Below, in pieces: positions 1 through 6,341 of a DNA stretch of 11,629 nt. This stretch comes from JACOTV01 sp964445135 (lineage in GTDB: Bacteria; Patescibacteriota; Microgenomatia; UBA1406; GWC2-37-13). The notes below the pieces were generated by a model that worked only from the letters and a program-made list of their open reading frames with translations, searched no databases and was not told the DNA's origin. The first letter of the stretch is position 1. The number at the start of each line of letters is the position of its first letter. The position numbers and the translations under genes are program-made. The stretch lies in assembly GCA_964445135.1 (NCBI GenBank), contig CAYUJW010000033.1, forward strand, positions 1 through 11,629, given 5' to 3'.

Positions 1-6
1 TATAAT
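1..6 (+). promoter_or_regulatory. -10 box of the PBP2 gene, leaderless arrangement
   Basis: A perfect TATAAT occupies the first six bases and is separated by 8 nt from ATG 15. No Shine-Dalgarno sequence fits between. The -35 region lies outside the window. The same spacing recurs at other genes here, which is why I read it as a promoter. Confidence 0.5.
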
Positions 7-14
7 GAATGGGC

Positions 15-1733
15 ATGGATTTTAAGCTTCCAATTCTTGAAAGACAGCGCGCCCGAGGCGGCGATTTTCGCTCCAAAGATACGGGAGGACGAGGGCGCGA
101 AATTTCTATTCTCTCACTCATTTTTTTGGGTCTACTTCTTGTGGTGTTTGTCCGCCTATTTCAGGTGACTGTAGTTCAAGGTGCATATTATGCTCGGCTT
201 TCTGAGGATAATCGTATTCGTGAAATGACCATTGAGGCCAGGCGCGGAACAATCACCGACCGACAAGGCAGGCCGTTGGCATATAACGACGATGCGGAAT
301 TGGCAAGCACCTCTGCACGTCTTGGATCAGTGCGCCGCTATGTTGACGGTCTTATGATGGGACACATCATCGGCTATCGACAGCAAGCAGATGCGCAGGA
401 CTTGGACAACGATCCGTGTATTGGCAAACTCGCCTTGGGAGATAAGACGGGGAAAAAGGGCGTTGAAAAAGTGTTTGAATGCGAGCTTCGCGGACGTCAT
501 GGGAAAAAAATGGTTGAATATGATGCCCATGGAACAGCCCAAGAAACGCTCGCTGTCACCGAGCCTGTGGCCGGACAAGATGTGAGATTGGCAATTGACT
601 CCGGATTGCAGAAGGCAGCATATGATGCAATCGCCACAACGAGCGCAAAATTGGTGGCCGAATCGAAAAAACCAATTCGCAAATCAGGCATCATCGCAAC
701 TGACCCAAATACGGGCGAGCTCCTGGCCTTTCTCTCAACACCAAGCTTTAATCCGCAAGATTTTGAAGACCAAACTGAGGAAGTGTCGCGACTGCTGAAA
801 AATCCGGATCAACCGTTGTTTAGCCGTGTTGCAGAAGCCGCATATCCGCCTGGTTCGATCTTCAAAATTATTGTCGCAGCAGGTGCGCTTGAGGAAAAAG
901 CGGTGACACCTCAGACACTGATTCAGGACAATGGATTTATAAAAGCGGGTCCCAGCATTTTTCACAATTGGTACTACACCGAGTATGGACGTACTGATGG
1001 TCAGGTCGATGTGTATAAAGCGCTGCAGCGTTCAAATGATATTTACTTTTATAAGACAGGTGAAAAAATGGGTGAACTTGCGATTAAAAAATGGAGCGAG
1101 CGTTTTGGTTTGGGAAACAAAACAAGCCTTCCATTGGAGCAGACGGCAGGCGTATTACCATCACCATTTTGGAAAGAAGAGACGCTTGGGGAGGATTGGT
1201 ATTTGGGAGATACTTATAACTATTCAATCGGGCAAGGATACCTACTCACATCCCCCTTACAAATTCACCAAGCTGAGACGGTAATCTCATCAATGGGTGC
1301 TCAAATCTGTGACCCGCAGCTATTGGCCAACCCCACCCCTCATTGTCGACGTATCAAAATCGCTCCCACAACTGTTGAGGTGGTAAAGCACGGCATGAAA
1401 CTGGCTTGCGAATCAGGCGGCACTGGCTGGCCACTTTTTAATTTTGCAGTCAAAGGTCATCGGATCGAAGTTGGGTGTAAAACGGGAACGGCTGAAGCAC
1501 ATGGAAACAACGATCCAGAGCCTCATGCATGGTTTACCGTATTTGCACCATATGAAAGTCCTGCCATACACATCACCGTACTTATTGAAAATGGTGGTCA
1601 AGGTTCGGATGCCGCGGCCCCCATTGCCAAGGCAATGTTGGAGCAATATTTCACACAGTCTGATCGCTACAAACAGTTCCCCAATGTTGAACCAGTTGCA
1701 ACAGACGCTCCTATTATTGAAATACGCGAATGA
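15..1733 (+). CDS. mrdA: Penicillin-binding protein 2 (peptidoglycan DD-transpeptidase)
   Basis: Class B penicillin-binding protein that cross-links peptidoglycan outside the cytoplasmic membrane, normally with RodA and the Mre elongation machinery. Residue numbers count from the upstream ATG at 9. One N-terminal membrane helix lies at about 33-50, followed by the dimerisation-domain signature RGTITDRQGRPLA. The transpeptidase domain shows all three catalytic motifs: SIFK with nucleophile Ser283, SND at 342-344 and KTG at 491-493. At 572-574 residues it is slightly short for the family. A TGA at 6-8 closes the frame upstream, so the start is ATG 9 or ATG 15. I chose 15 because a TATAAT at 1-6 would start transcription at about 12-14, past ATG 9. 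The genes before it lie outside the window, so partners such as rodA cannot be seen. PBP2 rather than PBP3 is judged from overall similarity and lack of an FtsI-type context. Confidence 0.93.
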   Translation: MDFKLPILERQRARGGDFRSKDTGGRGREISILSLIFLGLLLVVFVRLFQVTVVQGAYYARLSEDNRIREMTIEARRGTITDRQGRPLAYNDDAELASTSARLGSVRRYVDGLMMGHIIGYRQQADAQDLDNDPCIGKLALGDKTGKKGVEKVFECELRGRHGKKMVEYDAHGTAQETLAVTEPVAGQDVRLAIDSGLQKAAYDAIATTSAKLVAESKKPIRKSGIIATDPNTGELLAFLSTPSFNPQDFEDQTEEVSRLLKNPDQPLFSRVAEAAYPPGSIFKIIVAAGALEEKAVTPQTLIQDNGFIKAGPSIFHNWYYTEYGRTDGQVDVYKALQRSNDIYFYKTGEKMGELAIKKWSERFGLGNKTSLPLEQTAGVLPSPFWKEETLGEDWYLGDTYNYSIGQGYLLTSPLQIHQAETVISSMGAQICDPQLLANPTPHCRRIKIAPTTVEVVKHGMKLACESGGTGWPLFNFAVKGHRIEVGCKTGTAEAHGNNDPEPHAWFTVFAPYESPAIHITVLIENGGQGSDAAAPIAKAMLEQYFTQSDRYKQFPNVEPVATDAPIIEIRE

Positions 1734-1780
1734 CAAGGCTCTTCGGGGAAGGCTATAGCACCCATAAATGAGTGACCTAT

Positions 1781-1789
1781 TGATATAAT
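1781..1789 (+). promoter_or_regulatory. Extended -10 promoter (TGATATAAT)
   Basis: TGATATAAT is a perfect extended -10 element, identical in sequence to the one before the Fur-family gene at 6995. No good -35 box is seen at the right distance. It points into the region with the tRNA-like sequence. Twelve nt downstream an ATG at 1802 opens a 15-codon frame ending at 1849 that I do not call as a gene. What it really transcribes is unclear because the assembly gap follows. Confidence 0.5.
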
Positions 1790-1824
1790 AGTCTTTTGGT
1801 AATGTGCACACAGAGCGTAAGCCT

Positions 1825-1899
1825 GCCCGAACATGTTGGAGTGGTATAACACCCCGCCTGTGGCGGGGAGACAGGGCGGGTTCGAATGAAAAGTTGGGT
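1825..1899 (+). repeat. Degenerate tRNA-like sequence with a GC-rich palindrome
   Basis: Elements of a tRNA cloverleaf appear in order: a D-arm-like GTTG (1835-1838) / TAAC (1847-1850) around a loop containing GTGGTA, a strong hairpin CCCCGCC-TGT-GGCGGGG (1852-1868) where the anticodon arm would be, AGAC, and GGGTTCGAAT where the T-arm would be. Flanking CCC-G-AAC and GTTGGG can form an imperfect acceptor stem. The T-stem cannot close: GCGGG faces GAAAA. The anticodon loop also lacks U33. It is therefore either a tRNA-derived remnant or a palindromic repeat that mimics one, not a working tRNA. No gene is assigned here; this is most of the content of the 1734-1939 intergenic stretch. Confidence 0.45.
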
Positions 1900-1939
1900 T
1901 GTGCGATTATATGTGGAGTTAAAATTAGGTTTGCCCGAA
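1886..1939 (+). CDS. Possible start of an unknown gene, cut by the assembly gap
   Basis: An ATG inside the T-loop-like TTCGAATG opens an uninterrupted 18-codon frame, MKSWVVRLYVELKLGLPE, that runs into the N block. Composition is plausible for a protein but there is no ribosome binding site and no family is recognisable. It could be the N-terminus of the DUF3891-like protein on the other side of the gap, a separate lost gene, or chance. The frame relation across the gap means nothing because the real gap length is unknown. Confidence 0.25.
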
Positions 1940-2039
1940 NNNNNNNNNNNNNNNNNNNNNNNNNNNNNNNNNNNNNNNNNNNNNNNNNNNNNNNNNNNNN
2001 NNNNNNNNNNNNNNNNNNNNNNNNNNNNNNNNNNNNNNN
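1940..2039. other. Assembly gap (100 N)
   Basis: Exactly 100 N, the usual placeholder for a gap of unknown size. It removes the 5' end of the following gene. The base string just before it (TGCCCGAA) also occurs at 1824-1831, next to the palindrome, so a repeat may have broken the assembly. Confidence 0.95.
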
Positions 2040-2663
2040 GAGCACCTTAAACTGGCCGGAGAAATAGCGAGTCACTGGGGAAATGAATCGTTTCACAAAC
2101 CCACAATTGACCACGAAGCATTTGTGCATGGAGTGACCTATCATGATCGGGCCTTTGGGACAATGGATGCCCTTTCGATAACAGGCATGACTCCTGAGGC
2201 GCGACATACCATCCTCACCCAACTTGTTGCGCAGGATTTGGGCAATCCGGTTTCAAATATTGTGGCACTTATGCACGTGCTGCGCCTCATCGGTGTTGAC
2301 CCGAAACGGACAGAGCTAAAAAATCAATGCCTCAATCGGATAGACCGGGAGATCGAAAAGACCCCCTATCTCCACCACGACTTTGCCTGGGCAGACCCTA
2401 TCACGGAGCTTTGTGACAATATAAGCTTTGACTTGTGTCTCGAGGAACCAACGCCAGCAGTGGGTCACGTATACCAACTACGAAACGATAAGGAACAGAC
2501 ACCAATCACCTACACCATACGGGCAGCAATTATCACCCTTGATCCTTGGCCACTTGATGTGGCGCTTGTTGAAGGTTGGCTCATTGGATATGAGCAGGTC
2601 GGATATCCCAAAAGCCCACCTCACAAGATTCCTTATCACATCAAGCCCGCGTCTTCGGCATAG
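2040..2663 (+). CDS. DUF3891-like protein, 5' end lost in gap
   Basis: The reading frame is open from the first base after the gap, adding 28 codons before the first usable start codon (GTG 2124), so the visible 207 residues are the C-terminal part of a longer protein. The first residues, EHLKLAGEIASHWGN, followed about 20 residues later by HGVTYHD, resemble the conserved N-terminal core of DUF3891 proteins (H..LAG.lA.hWGN ... aI..HD.gw). Those proteins are soluble and of unknown function; the conserved His and Asp residues suggest an HD-like metal site, which is inference. No signal peptide or membrane segment is visible in the remaining part. Its 3' end overlaps the convergent radical SAM gene by 28 bp. 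The family call rests on motif resemblance only. Confidence 0.6.
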   Translation, partial: EHLKLAGEIASHWGNESFHKPTIDHEAFVHGVTYHDRAFGTMDALSITGMTPEARHTILTQLVAQDLGNPVSNIVALMHVLRLIGVDPKRTELKNQCLNRIDREIEKTPYLHHDFAWADPITELCDNISFDLCLEEPTPAVGHVYQLRNDKEQTPITYTIRAAIITLDPWPLDVALVEGWLIGYEQVGYPKSPPHKIPYHIKPASSA

Positions 2664-3682
2664 TCGATGTAGGTGTGGCGACGTCCATCATGAAGTGTCA
2701 CTTCGTACTCGCCTTTTTTTACTTGAACAAACATGTCGACGGGATACTTTCCATATCCACCCGGAAGATCAATCACATACAGCGGAACGGCAATCCCGCT
2801 TACACTTGCTCGAAGCCCAGCATACAGCGCGCGCCCAGCACTCAGAGATATTCGAAAGTGATGTGTGCCTGCTGCCGCATCAAGGTGGTGAAGATAATAT
2901 GGCTTTACGCCACACTCAACAAGCCCCCTCATAAGCGCCGACAATGCTTCAACTGAATCATTCACACCCTTCATAAGTACGGTCTGACTCAATAGCATGA
3001 TCCCCGCTTTTTTCATGGCATACACGCTCCTTATAAACTCTGGTGTGATCTCTCGCACATGATTTATATGAAGCACCACGGTGGTTGGCGCGGGCCCAAC
3101 AAGCGCCTCCAGAAAAGATTCAGTCACTCGTGCGGGATACACCACTGGTGTTCGAGTATGAAAGCGGATCATTCGAACATGCTCCACAGCGCCCAGCTTT
3201 GTGACAACCGACTTCATAAACGCATCGGGAAAAGTGAATGGGTCGCCGCCTGAAAGTATGACTTCCTCGATTGAGTTCGTTGCCTTGATGTAATCCATGG
3301 CGGCATGCATATCTGCTCGATTGTCATTCAACATATTTTTGCGAAAACAAAACCTGCAGTGCACGGCACACACATTTGTCAACATAAGTAGGCAACGGTT
3401 TTTATGTCGATGTATCACGCCTGGTACCGGACTGTGAGGCTTGTCACCGATTGGGTCTTCGACTTCATATGGCCGCACATCTTGCTCAAGATTTGAAGTC
3501 AAAACCATCTTCATCAGCGCATCATTTGGATCCTGCCAATTGATGAGATCAACGTAATACGTGGGAATAAGCAGTCGAAATGGGTGTTCCTCGCTCAACA
3601 AGCCCGGCGCAATTGGTATGTTTTTTAAACGCAGATATGCACGCAATTGTGCCACTGAAAATACAAAGTCTTCACGTTTCAT
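2636..3682 (-). CDS. kamA: KamA-family radical SAM protein (lysine 2,3-aminomutase-like)
   Basis: Radical S-adenosylmethionine, pyridoxal-phosphate enzyme of the lysine 2,3-aminomutase family, which moves an amino group from C2 to C3 of lysine. The 348-residue protein carries the iron-sulfur motif CAVHCRFC (Cys105, Cys109, Cys112), the GGDP motif at 145-148 that contacts SAM, and the PLP lysine in DLPGGYGK (Lys312). The two acidic residues that hold the substrate side chain in clostridial KamA have counterparts in HLDAAAG (Asp268) and VIDLPGG (Asp305). Length is closer to EpmB (which modifies elongation factor P) than to the roughly 416-residue KamA enzymes, so the substrate could be free lysine or a protein lysine. 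No EpmA or EF-P gene is in view. It is transcribed alone from its own promoter, divergent from the YibE/F gene. Confidence 0.85.
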   Translation of the reverse strand: MKREDFVFSVAQLRAYLRLKNIPIAPGLLSEEHPFRLLIPTYYVDLINWQDPNDALMKMVLTSNLEQDVRPYEVEDPIGDKPHSPVPGVIHRHKNRCLLMLTNVCAVHCRFCFRKNMLNDNRADMHAAMDYIKATNSIEEVILSGGDPFTFPDAFMKSVVTKLGAVEHVRMIRFHTRTPVVYPARVTESFLEALVGPAPTTVVLHINHVREITPEFIRSVYAMKKAGIMLLSQTVLMKGVNDSVEALSALMRGLVECGVKPYYLHHLDAAAGTHHFRISLSAGRALYAGLRASVSGIAVPLYVIDLPGGYGKYPVDMFVQVKKGEYEVTLHDGRRHTYIDYAEDAGLM

Positions 3683-3690
3683 AGAGCCTT

Positions 3691-3696
3691 ATTATA
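3691..3696 (-). promoter_or_regulatory. -10 box of the radical SAM gene, leaderless arrangement
   Basis: Read on the minus strand this is a perfect TATAAT, with 8 nt between it and the ATG at 3682. Transcription would begin at or next to the start codon. No convincing -35 and no Shine-Dalgarno sequence. Confidence 0.55.
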
Positions 3697-3777
3697 ACCC
3701 AAACATATATGCGTTGCCCCCCGTTGTAATTCCTGGGAAAACCAGCCCTTGGTTTGGGCACACCTGAAAAAGTACGA

Positions 3778-3783
3778 TACAAT
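3778..3783 (+). promoter_or_regulatory. -10 box of the YibE/F gene
   Basis: TACAAT lies 9 nt before ATG 3793. A weak -35 candidate, TTGGGC at 3754-3759, is 18 nt upstream. AGGTGG at 3784-3789 resembles a ribosome binding site but sits only 3 nt before the ATG and would be at or upstream of the transcription start. Confidence 0.5.
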
Positions 3784-3792
3784 AGGTGGTGT

Positions 3793-4920
3793 ATGAAACG
3801 CACGACTCAATGTCTTGTGACCCTTGCAGTCCTACTGTTTTTTGTGGGTGCGCGCCCCGCTTCAATAGGCGCCCAATCTGATCAGACACCTGGCGTACGC
3901 GACGAGATAGTTGTCGGGCGAGTTGTTGAAGTCGTTGACACCAGACGCGCGGTGCTTGAAACCAACCGGCACTACATTCAAACGCTGAAGGTTAAAGTCT
4001 CGCTCAAGAGCGGGCTCAAAAAAACCATTCAGATATCAAGCGGCTATATTCCTTATGCGCAAGAAGCGCTGTACGGGCCGGGCGATGAAGTTCTGCTTGG
4101 ATATCAGTCCAAAGGATTGGTTGAAGAATATTGGTATATGATTGGGCATCGACGTACAACGTTATTGTGGTTTGTCGGTGCGGTTTTTGTTGCGCTCACC
4201 CTCATTGTTGCGCGCGCCAAAGGCGCGCGCTCACTGCTTGCCATGGTTATAACCGGGGCCGTTATGATCTACGGTGTACTTCCTCAGCTATATGCGGGCA
4301 CCAATCCTCAACTCGTGCTATGCGGCGCAATCATCGTGCTCCTCCCGCTTTCCTTCTACCTCTCGCATGGGATTTCAACCAAGACAAACGTTGCCATTTT
4401 TACCTGTGCCATCATATTGGGGCTGGCCGTGGGTATCACTCAACTGCTGGTGCAGCACCTCCATCTTACCGGACTCACATCTGATGAGCTTCTCGCCCTC
4501 TTATCGGTACGTGAAGATCGCCTCCAACTGGGAAGTATGGTGGCTGCCGGCATAGTGCTTGGTGTACTTGGCGTACTGGATGATGTATCCATCACACAAG
4601 CCTCAATCGTTCACGAGCTTCACGATTCCAATCCAAAAATCGCCCCACTCGCACTTTTTTCACGCGCCATGAACGTGGGGCAAGATCACATCGCCTCAGT
4701 CGTGAATACGCTCATTTTGGTCTATGCAGGTTCATCCCTTTCAACGCTGCTTTTGATTACCCAGTTTCCCCGCCCCCTCACCGTGCTTCTTAATAGCGAG
4801 GTTGTGGCGACTCAACTTCTTATCACGCTTGTGGGAAGTATTTGTCTCATCGTCGCCATTCCGGCAACCACGGCAGCTGCGGTATTTGTGTATTCTCGCC
4901 GTTCAAATACGAAGCGATAA
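3793..4920 (+). CDS. YibE/F family polytopic membrane protein
   Basis: Member of the YibE/F-like family (PF07907), membrane proteins of unproven function that have been suggested to act in transport. The start at 3793 gives an N-terminal KR followed by a hydrophobic stretch and an AQS cleavage-like site near residue 27, a good signal peptide; the longer frame from 3754 would put charged residues in front of it. Residues 30-118 form a soluble domain, presumably extracytoplasmic. From 123 on there are about seven hydrophobic segments (roughly 123-140, 147-163, 172-190, 198-220, 247-265, 303-323, 340-366). The family hallmark GVLDDVSITQASIVHEL (260-276) and the MNVGQDHIASVVNTL stretch (293-307) are both clear. 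At 375 residues it is of usual length. A perfect 9-bp GC hairpin lies inside the coding sequence at 4210-4230. Monocistronic: a terminator-like hairpin follows the stop. Confidence 0.88.
   Translation: MKRTTQCLVTLAVLLFFVGARPASIGAQSDQTPGVRDEIVVGRVVEVVDTRRAVLETNRHYIQTLKVKVSLKSGLKKTIQISSGYIPYAQEALYGPGDEVLLGYQSKGLVEEYWYMIGHRRTTLLWFVGAVFVALTLIVARAKGARSLLAMVITGAVMIYGVLPQLYAGTNPQLVLCGAIIVLLPLSFYLSHGISTKTNVAIFTCAIILGLAVGITQLLVQHLHLTGLTSDELLALLSVREDRLQLGSMVAAGIVLGVLGVLDDVSITQASIVHELHDSNPKIAPLALFSRAMNVGQDHIASVVNTLILVYAGSSLSTLLLITQFPRPLTVLLNSEVVATQLLITLVGSICLIVAIPATTAAAVFVYSRRSNTKR
4210..4230 (+). repeat. Perfect GC palindrome inside the YibE/F coding sequence
   Basis: GCGCGCGCC, a three-base AAA loop and GGCGCGCGC form a 9-bp all-G+C stem. 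It codes for the ARAKGAR loop just after the first membrane segment. It may be a by-product of alternating Ala/Arg codons. Confidence 0.7.
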
Positions 4921-4926
4921 AAATAA

Positions 4927-4948
4927 CCCGACCCATTTCTGAGTCGGG
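4927..4948. terminator. Hairpin between two convergent genes, likely terminator
   Basis: CCCGAC (4927-4932) pairs with GTCGGG (4943-4948) around a 10-nt loop, 6 nt after the YibE/F stop. Read on the minus strand the stem is followed by TTATTTTT, a good U tract, so it best fits a terminator for the 58-codon minus-strand gene to the right. On the plus strand the U tract is poor (CTGTATTG), so action on the YibE/F transcript is less certain. Confidence 0.6.
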
Positions 4949-5020
4949 CTGTATTGCGATTCGGAAGGCAAGTGCAAAGCAAAAATTGACAAATACCCCC
5001 GGCCGAGTAGGCACTTGGAC

Positions 5021-5197
5021 CTATACTAATGCGCCGTCATAGTCAGCGCGGCTGACAAATTTGGTCAAGTTGCGTCCATCTTCCGTTTGTGCGGTCAATG
5101 CATAGCGCGTTGATCCTTTCACATCAAACGTTTTCTTACCTGTCACTTTCGCCTCCACTTTTTGTTTGAGCTTTACATCATAAAATGTTGATTTCAT
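5021..5197 (-). CDS. Small conserved-looking protein, 58 residues
   Basis: A 58-codon frame starting MKSTFYDVKLKQKVEAKVTG and ending FVSRADYDGALV. The protein is soluble, rich in Lys and small polar residues, with alternating patterns typical of a small beta-fold. I do not recognise a named family. What marks it as real is the translation signal: AAGGAGGTGA (minus strand, 5220-5211), a 10-base match to the anti-Shine-Dalgarno sequence of 16S rRNA, lies 13 nt before the ATG. That spacing is longer than usual, but no in-frame start lies closer. No other gene in the window has such a site, so strong or regulated translation is likely. A terminator hairpin with a U tract lies about 70 nt after its stop. 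It is divergent from the unknown gene at 5344 and shares a promoter region full of inverted repeats with it. Confidence 0.75.
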   Translation of the reverse strand: MKSTFYDVKLKQKVEAKVTGKKTFDVKGSTRYALTAQTEDGRNLTKFVSRADYDGALV

Positions 5198-5210
5198 ATT
5201 TATTGAATAT

Positions 5211-5220
5211 TCACCTCCTT
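5211..5220 (-). promoter_or_regulatory. Perfect Shine-Dalgarno sequence of the 58-codon gene
   Basis: The minus strand reads AAGGAGGTGA, full complement of the 16S 3' tail. Just upstream in the same leader, TGCGA and TCGCA (plus-strand 5227-5231 and 5239-5243) can form a 5-bp stem. Confidence 0.75.
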
Positions 5221-5257
5221 TTGTCGTGCGATGTACTGTCGCATTTCCTATATCCTA

Positions 5258-5296
5258 ATGCAACTATATTGCATTTGTCAAATGACATGCTATACT
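5258..5296. promoter_or_regulatory. Divergent promoter region with two palindromes (putative operator)
   Basis: Plus strand: TTGCAT (5269-5274), a 16-nt spacer and TGC-TATACT (extended -10, hexamer 5291-5296) form a promoter for the gene at 5344. Minus strand: TTGACA (plus 5281-5276) with TAGGAT 18 nt further forms a promoter for the 58-codon gene. Overlapping both is ATGCAA-CTATA-TTGCAT (5258-5274), a perfect 6-bp inverted repeat, and next to it CATTTG-T-CAAATG (5272-5284), a second perfect palindrome. Such placement is typical of an operator that controls both directions. The regulator is unknown; the Fur-family protein encoded 1.7 kb away is one candidate, but neither palindrome is a classic Fur box. 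Confidence 0.5.
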
Positions 5297-5343
5297 GGTG
5301 TTGCAACTTGTTTGCATTTATTATCAGATTAACCAAAACAATT

Positions 5344-6318
5344 ATGTCTCGTGAACGATTCCAGCTCGATCAAGAAATAGCCGCGGGTGTTACCAATGAT
5401 TCCCTCGCAGCTGCCGATCACCTTGTAGCTCCGCGCGATGCGTTGCATGTTGTAGAACACCATGTTGACCCAGCCATTGAAAACGCCCTGCCATTGCCAG
5501 ACGGCACCTTTTTACTATCAATGACCGACCCCGTCCAACGCGCGCAAATTGCCGCACTTCCTGTTGGAACCGTGATAGATCACATCGGTGCATTACCCGA
5601 AAAGGCAGATTCTCCACTAAAAAAACAGCTTGTAACCGAGGCGCTTTCTACGTTGTGTATGGTGGTTGGGAGCCATCTTGATGAAACCAAGACGCTTGTT
5701 GTAGATGTCGTTACTGCTTCACGATTTGACAAAGACGGCAAGCGCACGCCGTGGAACAAAAAAGGTGACATCATGGACGTACGTGCAGATGCGCTTGGCG
5801 TACTCGGCACGTACTTTGCGCCGGGTCAAGGTGCTGAGACAACGCAAATGTTGGGCGCGCTCTTTCAGGCGACTCCACATCAAGCAGAGAATAAGACGGT
5901 TCTATCTTCCATAGGGCACGTGAGCCATGAGGACCCAATTGCGGCGTTTGGTGAAAATTTACTCCCACGAGTGGCAGGCGTCACATTTGCACGTGGCCGC
6001 ATCGCCTTGAGTAATCAGCCAGACAGTCAAGCCGCCGGATATGTCAGATGTGCGGCAGATAGACAAACCGGGGAAATTTCAGGACTTACTTATCCAACTA
6101 GTTCAAACGAGCGGGTATTCCAGGTTGCCTTTGCTACAACCGCACACATTGTTTCACTACAAAACCCCAGTGGATTTGGTGCGGGGACTGCGCCAGAACA
6201 AGTGTTTGATGCAATGCAGGCCACGACACAAGCATTACCTGAGCTCGTTCAAAATGGCGCGTCTTTGGGGCATGCGACCCGACTCTTTCAGCGAGGGATG
6301 GGCAATCGTTCTTTGTAA
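5344..6318 (+). CDS. Unrecognised protein, 324 residues
   Basis: No family recognised. The start at ATG 5344 is chosen because the promoter at 5269-5296 lies inside the longer open frame, whose first 53 codons read as hydrophobic non-coding-like sequence. The protein (MSRERFQLDQEIAAG...) is soluble, acidic to neutral, without signal peptide or membrane segments. A central region (about 90-175) mixes predicted helices with the stretch TASRFDKDGKRTPWNKKGD (124-142), whose Asp, Lys and Gly residues look like an exposed loop. The C-terminal half has alternating hydrophobic residues consistent with beta strands (RVFQVAFATTAHIVSL, 257-272). The leader of about 40 nt has no Shine-Dalgarno sequence. 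It is followed after 23 nt by the gene at 6342, probably in one operon. Confidence 0.75.
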   Translation: MSRERFQLDQEIAAGVTNDSLAAADHLVAPRDALHVVEHHVDPAIENALPLPDGTFLLSMTDPVQRAQIAALPVGTVIDHIGALPEKADSPLKKQLVTEALSTLCMVVGSHLDETKTLVVDVVTASRFDKDGKRTPWNKKGDIMDVRADALGVLGTYFAPGQGAETTQMLGALFQATPHQAENKTVLSSIGHVSHEDPIAAFGENLLPRVAGVTFARGRIALSNQPDSQAAGYVRCAADRQTGEISGLTYPTSSNERVFQVAFATTAHIVSLQNPSGFGAGTAPEQVFDAMQATTQALPELVQNGASLGHATRLFQRGMGNRSL

Positions 6319-6341
6319 GCTATGATTCAATTTGATATTTT

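Noticed and set aside
1802..1849. 15-codon frame (MCTQSVSLPEHVGVV) after the TGATATAAT box
   Set aside because: Too short, with no homology and overlapping the tRNA-like sequence. Not called as a gene, but noted because LPE recurs at the gap edge.
1852..1868. CCCCGCC-TGT-GGCGGGG as a rho-independent terminator for PBP2
   Set aside because: No U tract follows the stem on either strand, and its tRNA-like surroundings point elsewhere.
1825..1899. Functional tRNA (Thr, Asp or His type)
   Set aside because: The T-stem does not pair, the acceptor stem is imperfect and the anticodon loop has no U33 in the only register with a good stem.
1413..2222. Long minus-strand open frame crossing the first gap
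   Set aside because: It is antisense to the PBP2 gene and continuous only because N codons are read as open. The PBP2 motifs prove the other strand is coding.
4986..5027. TTGACA (4986) and TATACT (5022) as a promoter
   Set aside because: The spacer is 30 nt, too long, and the second box lies at the end of the minus-strand gene.
5185..5343. Longer N-terminus for the unknown gene at 5344
   Set aside because: This stretch holds the divergent promoters and palindromes and reads as a Cys/Leu/His-rich sequence unlike the rest of the protein.
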